17,710 nucleotides of DNA from Fusobacteriaceae bacterium (GCA_030625925.1 DAOUPY010000006.1:1-17710), one strand, 5' to 3'; shown: positions 1-6,872, counted from the first letter of the stretch. Notes: generated by a model not told the origin, from the letters alone. Translations and numbers: made by a program.

Positions 1-138
1 GAAGCTGACTGTAAGTGGGAAACACTGTCAGGATTTCCTGATTTGATAGAATTAGCAGTGGAAGAAAATTATTTATCTTCTGAAGATGCAGAGGAAGCCA
101 GCCAATGGAATAAGTCTCCAAATACTTGGAAAAAATAA
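1..138 (+). CDS. C-terminal end of an unrecognised protein (partial)
   Basis: An open frame runs from the first base of the window to a TAA at 136-138, giving 45 residues of the C-terminus only. The visible part is acidic, has several tryptophans (at residues 6, 36 and 43 of the fragment) and ends in TWKK. A good intrinsic terminator begins 15 bp after the stop, which supports it being the true 3' end of a gene. I do not recognise the family from this fragment and assign no function. Confidence 0.65.
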   Translation, partial: EADCKWETLSGFPDLIELAVEENYLSSEDAEEASQWNKSPNTWKK

Positions 139-152
139 TATTTTTAACATTT

Positions 153-183
153 GACCCTATAATTTTAATTATAGGGTCTTTTT
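153..183 (+). terminator. Intrinsic terminator of the left-edge gene
   Basis: A 12-bp perfect inverted repeat (gaccctataatt at 153-164, its complement at 167-178) is followed directly by five to six T residues. The apparent 2-base loop would open to a larger one in RNA. It sits 15 bp past the stop of the partial gene and is a typical Rho-independent terminator. Confidence 0.85.
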
Positions 184-243
184 AGTGGCTGAATTTATTC
201 ACCTTCTCTAAACATCAATAAATTCAACCTTTTTTATTAAATG

Positions 244-272
244 TTCGATTTAAGGCTATGATAAAATATAAT
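244..272 (+). promoter_or_regulatory. Candidate promoter upstream of the recombinase region
   Basis: TATAAT at 267-272 is a perfect -10 box, preceded at 17 bp by TTCGAT (244-249), a weak -35. In DNA this AT-rich a chance match is possible. If real, the transcript would have a leader of about 330 nt before the recombinase start. Confidence 0.3.
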
Positions 273-494
273 GCATACATTTGCACTCCGAAACCTCTTA
301 AAATCAAAATAAGAGCTTCATGATTATTTTGGCCTTTTCAGACCTATAGTCCGATTAATAAAAATATAGAATAATAATTAAGGAGAAATTAAATAATCCA
401 TAAAAAACTTTAGATTTATGTTTTTTATAATGGAACATTCATTTTTTAGTAAACATATGAAAGGTTTTATCCCTTTATTTTCAACGATTAGTTT

Positions 495-528
495 CGAAAG
501 TTCCAAAATAAACATTTTGGAACTTTCG
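495..528. repeat. Perfect 15-bp inverted repeat with 4-nt spacer
   Basis: cgaaagttccaaaat at 495-509 is repeated in perfect inverted form at 514-528 around aaac. A second, competing pairing exists, because tcaacga at 481-487 matches tcgttga at 526-532. No T-run follows on either strand, so it is not an ordinary terminator. It lies 80 bp upstream of a tyrosine recombinase start and could be an operator or a recombinase binding/crossover site. I see no second copy in the window. Confidence 0.8.
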
Positions 529-609
529 TTGAAATATAATGGATTTTGAGGTATCATATAGTAGATTAAAATATTTATATTAAAACAATAAAACTTATAG
601 GAGAAATTT

Positions 610-1341
610 ATGGATATAAACCAATTAGAAGCTCTGAAAAAAAAACTAGAGGAAAATAAGGATGATGTGGTAATCAGCATCTTGTTAGAAGATAAGATTA
701 AAGAACTTGAAAAGCAACTTAAGAAAGGAAAGAAAAAAAGAGCTGTAAATAGAGATATTAAATATTTGACAAATGCGGAATTTGACAGATTGATGTTATC
801 TTTCCAAGAGGCTGAAAAATTATTTTATCTGGATAAAAAGAAGCAAAAATTTAAATTTTTCGAAAGAGATAAACTGATTTTCCTCTTGGCCTATGAATGT
901 GGATTACGAGCAAGTGAAATTTCTAACTTAAAAAAGGAAGATTTCCATGAAAATAGTAAGGAATTATTTTGCAGGAGATTGAAAGGAAGCAGGAACAATA
1001 CTATCCGTTTAACTAGGGGTACAAGCAAATTACTGAGCGAATATATGAGTTATGAAAACAATTCAAATTATATTTTTTTGAGCAGAAAATCAACACCTTT
1101 AAGCCGCCAGCACCTCACAAGATTATGTAAAAAATATTTTGATCTAGTGGATATCCCAAAAGAGAAACAACACTTTCACACTATAAAACACACGGCAGGA
1201 GTTCATTTGGCTGATTGTGGGCTAGACATAAAGGAAGTTCAGTACATTCTGGGTCACAGAAATGTTGAAAATACCATGATATACTTTGATTTCACATCTA
1301 AACAGCAAGGAGTTTTATACGATAAGTTAGGAAGAAATTAA
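610..1341 (+). CDS. Small tyrosine recombinase/integrase (catalytic domain only)
   Basis: This 243-residue protein is a tyrosine site-specific recombinase, which cuts and rejoins DNA through a covalent phosphotyrosine. The catalytic fold starts near residue 50. Visible active-site residues are R100 (in CGLRASE), K125 (LKGS), H190-T-I-K193, H216 (LGH) and the nucleophile Y225 (NTMIY). The second arginine of the usual HxxR motif is a lysine, a variant I recall from some integrase subfamilies. The N-terminal 45 residues are a charged, probably coiled-coil, lysine-rich segment in place of the SAM-like core-binding domain usual in Xer and phage integrases (about 300 residues or more). The ATG has AGGAG (599-603) at good spacing. 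Phage or ICE cargo is not visible nearby, so it could be a relic, a solitary integron-like enzyme or a host recombinase. Family call is firm; role is unknown. Confidence 0.88.
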   Translation: MDINQLEALKKKLEENKDDVVISILLEDKIKELEKQLKKGKKKRAVNRDIKYLTNAEFDRLMLSFQEAEKLFYLDKKKQKFKFFERDKLIFLLAYECGLRASEISNLKKEDFHENSKELFCRRLKGSRNNTIRLTRGTSKLLSEYMSYENNSNYIFLSRKSTPLSRQHLTRLCKKYFDLVDIPKEKQHFHTIKHTAGVHLADCGLDIKEVQYILGHRNVENTMIYFDFTSKQQGVLYDKLGRN

Positions 1342-1490
1342 AGGTTCTTTTAAATAAAAATTATTCCAACTAATTAAAACGAAGAGTATATATAAAAAAA
1401 CATGACATTGCATCCAGACGGGCACAATCTAAGTCTTAATAAGCTTTTATTTATTCAATAAATTTCGCTGTTTTAAATTCCTAGGTAATA

Positions 1491-1517
1491 AAAAAAAGGA
1501 GATAAAATCTCCTTTTT
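1491..1517. terminator. Bidirectional intrinsic terminator between recombinase and HU genes
   Basis: An 11-bp stem, aaaaaggagat (1493-1503) with its complement (1507-1517), and a 3-nt loop. It has T-rich sequence on the plus side and an A-run (T-run on the minus strand) on the other. It lies 7 bp beyond the HU stop and ends the HU transcript; it may also stop transcription from the recombinase side. Confidence 0.85.
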
Positions 1518-1524
1518 CAATTTT

Positions 1525-1800
1525 TTAGTTCATCTTGTCGTTTAATTTTTTTCCAGCTTTAAACTTAACAGCTTTCTTTGCAGGAATAGTGATCTCTTCA
1601 CCAGTTTTAGGATTTCTTCCTTTTCTTTCAGCTCTTGCTACTACTTCAAATTTTCCCCATCCGATAAAGTTAACTTCATCACCATTTAATAATACTTCTT
1701 CAACAGTTGTCATAAATGTGTCTAACTTTCTTTCAGCCTCTGCCTTAGATTCAAAATTTCCTCTCTCTGCAAATAATGCTACGAATTCTTTTTTAGTCAT
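1525..1800 (-). CDS. hup: DNA-binding protein HU
   Basis: A 91-residue histone-like protein of the HU/IHF family. It binds the minor groove as a dimer, bends DNA and compacts the nucleoid. The family signature is plain: GWGKFEVVARAERKGRNPKTGEEITIPA, i.e. a beta arm with the RNPKTG tip, followed by KKAVKFKAGKKL. Length is typical. I take the ATG at 1798-1800 (MTKKEF...) as the start because GGGAGGT lies directly upstream at ideal spacing; a possible earlier ATG five codons upstream overlaps that ribosome site. It is a single-gene unit with its own promoter (1858-1886) and terminator, divergent from nrdJ. A small hairpin (1823-1839) lies in its leader. As a single homodimer-forming subunit HU is more likely than IHF. 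Confidence 0.96.
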   Translation of the reverse strand: MTKKEFVALFAERGNFESKAEAERKLDTFMTTVEEVLLNGDEVNFIGWGKFEVVARAERKGRNPKTGEEITIPAKKAVKFKAGKKLNDKMN

Positions 1801-1857
1801 TTTAATACCTCCCATTTTTTATCCCTTATAAAACAAGGGCTTCAATGCTTCTATCAA

Positions 1858-1886
1858 TTTATACCACATTTAATAAATGATTTCAA
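1858..1886 (-). promoter_or_regulatory. Sigma-70-type promoter for the HU gene
   Basis: Read on the minus strand, TTGAAA (1881-1886) and TATAAA (1858-1863) are separated by exactly 17 bp. This is five of six matches at each box. The predicted start is near 1850, giving a leader of about 50 nt that includes a 5-bp hairpin at 1823-1839. Confidence 0.75.
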
Positions 1887-1999
1887 CTTTTTTATATATT
1901 TATTGCGCTATTTATTATTAATGAAAAATATAAATTAGCCTAATAATGCTCATTTTTTTTTAAAAATAGTATGAAAAATTCGAAATCGGTGGTATATAC

Positions 2000-2005
2000 T
2001 ATAAT
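2000..2005 (+). promoter_or_regulatory. Candidate -10 box for nrdJ
   Basis: A perfect TATAAT lies 62 bp before the TTG start. The -35 region is poor (TTCGAA-like at 1979-1984), which would fit an activated or weak promoter. The leader would be about 55 nt, too short for a cobalamin riboswitch. Confidence 0.45.
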
Positions 2006-2010
2006 ATAAA

Positions 2011-2056
2011 ACACAATATTTAGTAAAAACTAAATATAAAAAACTATATGATGGGG
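2011..2056 (+). promoter_or_regulatory. Possible NrdR operator pair in the nrdJ leader
   Basis: ACACAATATTTAGTAA at 2011-2026 matches 13 of 16 positions of the NrdR-box consensus as I remember it (ACACWATATATWGTGT). A weaker match (about 11 of 16) starts at 2041, 30 bp on, close to the three-helical-turn spacing usual for NrdR box pairs. Both lie just downstream of the -10 box, where NrdR-ATP/dATP would repress. The AT-rich background makes the weak second box doubtful. Confidence 0.4.
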
Positions 2057-2066
2057 TGAAATTATT

Positions 2067-4319
2067 TTGAATGAAGTGAAATGGTTAGGAGAAGAAAACA
2101 TTCTAGGTCAGGATATTTGGAGAAAAAAATATAAATATAGTGATGAAACTTTTAAAGAGTGGTTAGAAAGAATTTCCAATGGCGATCTTTTATTGAAGGA
2201 AGCTATACTCAATAAGGAATTTATTTTTGCCGGCAGGATATTAGCCAATAGGGGGCTGCATAAATTAGGAAAAAAGATAACTTATTCAAATTGTTATGTA
2301 TTAACTCCTCCAGAAGATAATTTAGAGTCGATATTTGAAACGGCCAAGAAATTAGCTCGTACCTTCTCCTATGGTGGTGGATGCGGGATCGATATATCCA
2401 ACTTGAGACCTAGGGGGACTACAGTTAATAATTCAGCTATGGAGACCACAGGATCGGTATCTTTTATGGACTTATACAACCTCACTACAGAGATTATAGG
2501 GCAGAATGGGAGAAGGGGTGCACTGATGCTTTCCCTTTCAATAGACCACCCAGATATTCAAGATTTTATAAAGGTTAAGGAAGATCTTTCAAAAGTCCAA
2601 AAAGCTAATATCTCTGTTCGAATGACCGACGAATTCATGAATAAAGTGAAAAAAGACGAGTTGTTCACATTAAAATTTGAAGTTTTAGATACAGATCAGG
2701 TTGTGGAAAAAGAAGTAAGAGCTAGAGAGTTATTCAAAGAGTTAGCACGTCAAAATTGGAATTATGCAGAACCAGGGATGTTATTTTGGGATAGAATATC
2801 TAACTGGAATCTTTTGAGTGAAGATGAAAATTTTGAATTTGCAGGAACCAACCCCTGTGCTGAAGAACCTCTTCCTGCTGTTGGAAGCTGCCTGCTGGGA
2901 TCATTGATTCTTCCTAGTTTTCTCAACAAAACTAAAGATGAATTTGATTTTGAGCGATTAAAAAAAGCTGTGAGGATAGGAGTAAGAGCTCTTAACAATG
3001 TTTTAGATGAAGGACTGCCCCTGCATCCCTTGAAGGAGCAGAGGGAATCAGTAGCCGACTGGAGGCAGATAGGATTAGGTATATTAGGAGTAGGAGACCT
3101 GCTTATCCAGCTAGACCTCAGATATGGTTCTCCTGAGTCTATAGAGTTCTGTGATACTCTAGGAAAGATCATCATTGTTGAAGCTCTAAAAGAGAGTGCC
3201 CTCCTTGCTAAAGAAGGTGGCAGTTATCCTAACTTTGATTTAGAAACAGTTTTAAAGTCACCATTTTTAATAGAAAACTCCGATGAAGAGGTTATAGAAT
3301 TAATTAAAAAATATGGACTGAGAAACTCTCAGTTACTTACCATAGCACCTACAGGATCTATCGGCACTATGCTGCAAATAAGTACCGGGATTGAACCTAA
3401 TTTTGCTTTTTCCTACACAAGAAAGACAGAGAGTCTGCACGGGGAAGATGTATTTTATGAAGTTTTTGCTCCTATTGCTAAAAAGTATATGGAAATGTAT
3501 GATCTTCAAAGTGTAGAAGATCTGCCTGAGTCATTTGTCACAGCTCAAAATTTAGATCCTATTGAAAGATTGAAGATGCAGGCTGCATGGCAAAACAGGA
3601 TAGATGCCAGTATCTCCTCGACTGTGAATCTGATAAACAAAACTACTACTGAAGAGGTTGAAAACATCTATCTAAAAGCTTGGGAATTAGGACTAAAAGG
3701 AGTTACTGTATATAGATCCGGATGTGCTCGAGAGGGAATTCTTACATTGGATAATGATGGATCAGAGGAAACTTTGGAACTGTCTAGAGGGAAACTAAAA
3801 AGTATAGCTGAAGATACAATATATTATCCCAAAAATTTACGAATTGGCTGTGGAAAATTAAAGGTAATGATCGGGTATTCCCCAAGTGAAAACAAGATTC
3901 AAGATCTATATGTAATAAGAAGCGGATCTGGAGGTTGTGAAAAAAATATTCAAGCTGTAGCTATATTTATGTCAGGGATGCTGAGGTTAGGAGGGAACTT
4001 ATTTATGCTGGAAAAATCTATTGAAGGCATCAGTGGCTGCCCTGCTTTTGCCGGAGGAAATGCTGTAGGAAAAAAATTATCTAAAGGGGATACCTGTCCC
4101 CTTGCGATCCTGAATGTATTAAAGGAGTTTGAAGATGAGATGGGATTAAAAGATTACGAGGCAGCACAGGTTCTTATAAAGCAAAAAGAAGAGAGGTTCA
4201 TTGAAGAAATAGATGAATTACAGAGTCACGAAGCAATCTGCCCTGAATGTGGAGAAAAATTAGAGATCTCTGGAGGGTGTTATTCTTGTAGAGCTTGTGG
4301 TTATTCTAAATGTGATTAA
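2067..4319 (+). CDS. nrdJ: Class II (adenosylcobalamin-dependent) ribonucleotide reductase
   Basis: A 750-residue single-chain enzyme that reduces ribonucleotides to deoxyribonucleotides, using adenosylcobalamin to make the catalytic thiyl radical; it works with or without oxygen. The active site is visible: N262-P-C264-A-E266 carries the thiyl cysteine with its Asn and Glu partners, and C76 (SNCYV) and C275 (GSCLLGS) are the redox pair. APTGSIG follows near residue 425. A TSCPD domain covers about residues 590-690 (GCGKLKV... to GDTCPL). The tail is a zinc-ribbon-like segment with C725, C728, C738, C741, C744 and C749, typical of NrdJ and likely to pass electrons to the active site. The start is TTG at 2067 with GGGGTGA at 2053-2059; no ATG fits. 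No class I or III reductase is in the window. cbiA at 15.6-16.9 kb belongs to the pathway that makes its cofactor. Confidence 0.96.
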   Translation: MNEVKWLGEENILGQDIWRKKYKYSDETFKEWLERISNGDLLLKEAILNKEFIFAGRILANRGLHKLGKKITYSNCYVLTPPEDNLESIFETAKKLARTFSYGGGCGIDISNLRPRGTTVNNSAMETTGSVSFMDLYNLTTEIIGQNGRRGALMLSLSIDHPDIQDFIKVKEDLSKVQKANISVRMTDEFMNKVKKDELFTLKFEVLDTDQVVEKEVRARELFKELARQNWNYAEPGMLFWDRISNWNLLSEDENFEFAGTNPCAEEPLPAVGSCLLGSLILPSFLNKTKDEFDFERLKKAVRIGVRALNNVLDEGLPLHPLKEQRESVADWRQIGLGILGVGDLLIQLDLRYGSPESIEFCDTLGKIIIVEALKESALLAKEGGSYPNFDLETVLKSPFLIENSDEEVIELIKKYGLRNSQLLTIAPTGSIGTMLQISTGIEPNFAFSYTRKTESLHGEDVFYEVFAPIAKKYMEMYDLQSVEDLPESFVTAQNLDPIERLKMQAAWQNRIDASISSTVNLINKTTTEEVENIYLKAWELGLKGVTVYRSGCAREGILTLDNDGSEETLELSRGKLKSIAEDTIYYPKNLRIGCGKLKVMIGYSPSENKIQDLYVIRSGSGGCEKNIQAVAIFMSGMLRLGGNLFMLEKSIEGISGCPAFAGGNAVGKKLSKGDTCPLAILNVLKEFEDEMGLKDYEAAQVLIKQKEERFIEEIDELQSHEAICPECGEKLEISGGCYSCRACGYSKCD

Positions 4320-4335
4320 TTTTTGATTAAGTTGT

Positions 4336-4383
4336 AAACCTCCTATTTTTATAGTACTATATAGAAAAGAGTAGGAGGTTTTT
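4336..4383 (+). promoter_or_regulatory. Stem-loop sequestering the aroQ ribosome site (possibly also nrdJ terminator)
   Basis: aaacctccta (4336-4345) pairs perfectly with taggaggttt (4372-4381), so the AGGAGG of aroQ (4373-4378) is fully inside a 10-bp stem. The 26-nt loop contains the palindrome tatagtactata (4350-4361), which could stack as a second helix. Five T residues end the structure just before the ATG, so it could also act as the intrinsic terminator of nrdJ. Either way it should limit aroQ expression. No ligand-binding domain is evident. Confidence 0.7.
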
Positions 4384-4824
4384 ATGAAAATTTTAGTTAT
4401 AAATGGCCCAAATATAAATATGTTGGGAATCAGAGAAAAGAAAATATATGGAAGTCTGTCATATCCTAAATTAATAGAATTGATCGAAGAAAAATCAAGA
4501 AAATTAAATATACGGGTTGAATGTTTTCAAAATAATATTGAGGGGGAAATAATAAATAAAATTCAAAGCACATATGGTGAATATGACGGTATTATTATCA
4601 ATCCCGCAGCATATACTCACTACAGTATTGCTATTTTGGATGCAATAAAATCTGTTTCAATCCCAACAATAGAAGTACACCTCAGCAATATCCATGCTAG
4701 AGAAGATTTTAGACACAGGTCTGTTACAGCTTGTGCTTGTATAGGTCAGATCTCTGGATTTAGTTCTTTTGGATATCTTATGGCACTGGATTATTTTAAA
4801 GAGGCAGGAATTATTAATGAATAG
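4384..4824 (+). CDS. aroQ: 3-dehydroquinate dehydratase, type II
   Basis: A 146-residue type II dehydroquinase, which converts 3-dehydroquinate to 3-dehydroshikimate in the shikimate pathway to aromatic amino acids and folate; the family forms cytoplasmic dodecamers. Signature segments are in order: NGPNINMLGIREKKIYG with N10, R17 and the catalytic Y22; FQNNIEGEIIN (residues 48-58; the usual His of FQSNHEG is Ile52 here); NPAAYTHYSIAI (73-84); and EVHLSNIHAREDFRHRS with H99, R106 and R110. Length is the family norm. The other shikimate genes are not adjacent. Its last codons overlap the next gene (ATGAATAG), so the two are translationally coupled. Its own ribosome site is buried in the stem-loop described at 4336-4383. 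Only the Ile52 substitution is unusual. Confidence 0.96.
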   Translation: MKILVINGPNINMLGIREKKIYGSLSYPKLIELIEEKSRKLNIRVECFQNNIEGEIINKIQSTYGEYDGIIINPAAYTHYSIAILDAIKSVSIPTIEVHLSNIHAREDFRHRSVTACACIGQISGFSSFGYLMALDYFKEAGIINE

Positions 4825-5359
4825 ATTTATAATCAAGGCAGATGTTATTTTTATAGTTTTATTTATTGGATTTCTTTCATTTTTTACAGTTTCGAAAATA
4901 AAAAATAATTACAGTCTCTCATCCTTACCCAGTACAAATAAGAATCTTACCTTAGTCAGAAAATCTATAGATGACTTTTATGATCTTTATAAGAGATACC
5001 CCAATGAAGGTGAGATAAAGGGAGATGATGGAGATCAAAAGTTCTTCTCTATTTTAGCCGGTAATACCAACAGTGGTTTTAATCTCTTAAAGAACTTTAA
5101 ATTTCCAAGTACTCCTAAATATATAAAAAAAGTAGACGGGGTACCTGTAGAGATTGAAACGAACAACAGCATTAAAATTTGTAATAAGTTAGAAAATTTA
5201 GGCTTAGCTAATGAGTTCTATTCTTCAAATGGAGGGTGGATCTATTCACCTAAAAACGGTGAGTTCAGAGCAAATCTCCAAGATCAGCAGGCTAAAGATA
5301 AAGAGACAGCATCTAGCAGACCCAGGTGGGGCAATAAAATAGATTGGTATTATAAATAG
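4817..5359 (+). CDS. Pseudopilin-like single-pass membrane protein, unknown role
   Basis: The ATG at 4817 overlaps the aroQ stop by 8 bp and has AGG about 8 bases upstream, giving 180 residues. Residues 8-27 are one hydrophobic segment (IFIVLFIGFLSFF...), followed by a helix (LVRKSIDDFYDLYKRYPNEGEI) and a small C-terminal domain with GGWIYSPKNGEFRANL. That layout, and especially the GGW-Y-P-GE-RAN segment, resembles type II secretion/type IV pilin-like proteins. A canonical prepilin peptidase site (G-F-T-L-I-E) is absent, so it may be an uncleaved, membrane-anchored pilin-fold protein. The C-terminal 25 residues are charged and probably disordered. No other pilus or secretion genes are near, and a link with the shikimate gene is not obvious. 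Gene is solid; family call is tentative. Confidence 0.8.
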   Translation: MNRFIIKADVIFIVLFIGFLSFFTVSKIKNNYSLSSLPSTNKNLTLVRKSIDDFYDLYKRYPNEGEIKGDDGDQKFFSILAGNTNSGFNLLKNFKFPSTPKYIKKVDGVPVEIETNNSIKICNKLENLGLANEFYSSNGGWIYSPKNGEFRANLQDQQAKDKETASSRPRWGNKIDWYYK

Positions 5360-5382
5360 GAGGGTCACCCCTCCTATTTATA
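5351..5382. terminator. Hairpin shared by two convergent genes
   Basis: A 14-bp perfect stem (5351-5364 with 5369-5382, loop tcac) spans the stop codon of the pseudopilin-like gene (5357-5359) and the stop of the facing OLD gene (5374-5376). T-runs are weak on both sides (tatatcttt on the plus strand), so it may terminate inefficiently or chiefly protect 3' ends. Placement between convergent genes suggests bidirectional use. Confidence 0.65.
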
Positions 5383-6729
5383 TATCTTTAAGATCTTATT
5401 TTTTAAGCTGTCAGGGACTATATAGTGCTCATTGGAAATGTTTTTAATAGCAATAAATGGTTTATGTTTATAATTTTTTTTAGCCCGATCCTCTCCCTGT
5501 AGCTCTTCTTCTATGTCATTGGTAAACTCAACTATTTCTCCTATATTTTGATGGATCAATTGTTTTAGATGTTTATTGTCACGCCTGCTTTTTATCTTAC
5601 TTTCATGATCTCTCCATAGGTGCTCATCTTTATCATATACAGCTACATAGGGTATTCTATATTGATTTAACAGCCTTATAAATTGGGGGATACTACTCTT
5701 ACTTCCACATTCAATGATGGAATATTCATACTTATATACCCCTAGTTTCTTCGCTAAAAATGGGATGATAATCTTATCGGTCTGTCCTTCTACCAGGATC
5801 ACTTTCTTGGCAAAAAAAAGTTCCCCTCTGTCAGGATTCATCCAATAGTTCATATTAAAATTTTTTATCTCATCCCCCTTAAACAAATCCCCCTTATGCT
5901 GGATCACGTGGGTTCCATTTTCATTTCTTCTGACCAGGCATATGGATTTATAATTATTTAACTCTATAAATGAACTAGAATGAGTTGTCACATAGATCTG
6001 CCCACCATATCTGGCAATATTTGTCATAACTGAGTGCAGTTCCCTTTCAGCCTGTGGGTGAAGGTAGAGTTCCGGCTCTTCATACATGATAATTGTATTA
6101 CCCAATAGATTATATCGGGTACTCTTAGTCACACTGGCTATCTTCCTCATTATCCTAAACATTACTTCCCTTTGAAGACCTCTGCTGGCATATCTTTCCT
6201 CGAGATACTGCATCTCTAAACCTAACTTATCTATTAATTTCTCTATATAAACAAGTTTGTTATTATTGCTTAAAATCAATATAATTTTTTCATATATATC
6301 CAAGATAGTCTTACTGGATGAAGCTGAAAATGATGGAATAAATATAATATCTATATTTTCTCTTATATAATATTCTAAGTGTTTTGATAAAGGGTGAAAT
6401 TTATCATTTTTTTTATAAAAATATTCTTTTTTTTCAGCTAAAAGAACTTTTTTTATGACAATTTCATCCTCTGAATTTTTAATATCTTTAAAAACATCCA
6501 ATTCTTTCAACCGCAGGCTGTCAAAGGTTATGGTAAGTTCTGTCGGAACATTCTCATGATAACTATGTCTATTTTTAAATGTAATCTCATCAAAGAATAG
6601 GAGTACAGCAGATAGAATATTTGATTTACCATGATTACTCTGCCCTATAAATAATAAGAAATTTTCAAACTCTACGTGGGTTTTATCTATAGATTTCCAA
6701 TTTTTAATTGTTAAACTTTTAATATGCAT
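5374..6729 (-). CDS. OLD-family ATP-dependent nuclease (ABC-type ATPase plus Toprim)
   Basis: A 451-residue protein with an SMC/ABC-like ATPase half and a Toprim nuclease half, the layout of OLD (overcoming lysogenization defect) proteins. Visible motifs: Walker A GQSNHGKS (29-36), an ABC signature-like SRGLQ (182-186), Walker B IIMYEEPELYLHP (213-225), switch His250 in VTTHS, then Toprim E314 in ILVEGQTD and D366-x-D368 in AVYDKDE. The family cuts DNA and includes phage P2 Old and the Gabija protein GajA. No UvrD-like gajB partner or reverse transcriptase is adjacent, so class 1 (stand-alone) OLD fits best. The ATG at 6727-6729 has GGAG about 7 bases upstream; a TATACT (minus strand, 6764-6769) is a possible -10. 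A defence or DNA-repair role is inferred from family only. It is shorter than many OLD proteins (500-600 residues). Confidence 0.9.
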   Translation of the reverse strand: MHIKSLTIKNWKSIDKTHVEFENFLLFIGQSNHGKSNILSAVLLFFDEITFKNRHSYHENVPTELTITFDSLRLKELDVFKDIKNSEDEIVIKKVLLAEKKEYFYKKNDKFHPLSKHLEYYIRENIDIIFIPSFSASSSKTILDIYEKIILILSNNNKLVYIEKLIDKLGLEMQYLEERYASRGLQREVMFRIMRKIASVTKSTRYNLLGNTIIMYEEPELYLHPQAERELHSVMTNIARYGGQIYVTTHSSSFIELNNYKSICLVRRNENGTHVIQHKGDLFKGDEIKNFNMNYWMNPDRGELFFAKKVILVEGQTDKIIIPFLAKKLGVYKYEYSIIECGSKSSIPQFIRLLNQYRIPYVAVYDKDEHLWRDHESKIKSRRDNKHLKQLIHQNIGEIVEFTNDIEEELQGEDRAKKNYKHKPFIAIKNISNEHYIVPDSLKNKILKIYK

Positions 6730-6872
6730 CTTTACTCTCCTATTAATATTTATACTTATTACTAGTATACCTAATGTTTCCTTGAATTGCTAGAAATACT
6801 GGATTTAAAAAGGGTTTTTAAAGTTCCTTTAGTATATAAAAAGAGACTACAAGACTACTAGGAGGTAGAAAT

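Larger units (their letters stand above)
184..609. other. Non-coding stretch before the recombinase gene
   Basis: About 425 bp with no convincing gene. It holds a possible sigma-70-like promoter (244-272), a short stem (ctctta at 295-300 with taagag at 310-315), an orphan ribosome-site-like AAGGAG at 380-385 with no start codon at a usable distance, and a perfect 15-bp inverted repeat (495-528). Short open frames exist on both strands, but none has a well-placed ribosome site. The stretch may be the regulatory or recombination region of the following recombinase, or decayed sequence. Confidence 0.5.

Noticed and set aside
380..400. AAGGAGAAATT resembling the recombinase ribosome site (599-608), as if a duplicated or decayed gene start
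   Set aside because: Only ten bases are shared and no start codon or frame follows; short matches to purine-rich ribosome sites are common.
418..549. A 43-codon plus-strand frame and an overlapping minus-strand frame (about 378-557) in the region before the recombinase
   Set aside because: Neither has a ribosome site at usable distance, they overlap each other, and the inverted repeat accounts for part of both. Compositional bias of AT-rich DNA explains them.
1906..2066. Cobalamin riboswitch upstream of nrdJ
   Set aside because: No B12-box-like sequence is visible and the leader after the -10 box is only about 55 nt.
5374..6729. Gabija or PARIS defence system
   Set aside because: Gabija needs a UvrD-like gajB partner and PARIS a separate AriB; the adjacent genes are a pseudopilin-like gene and gnd.
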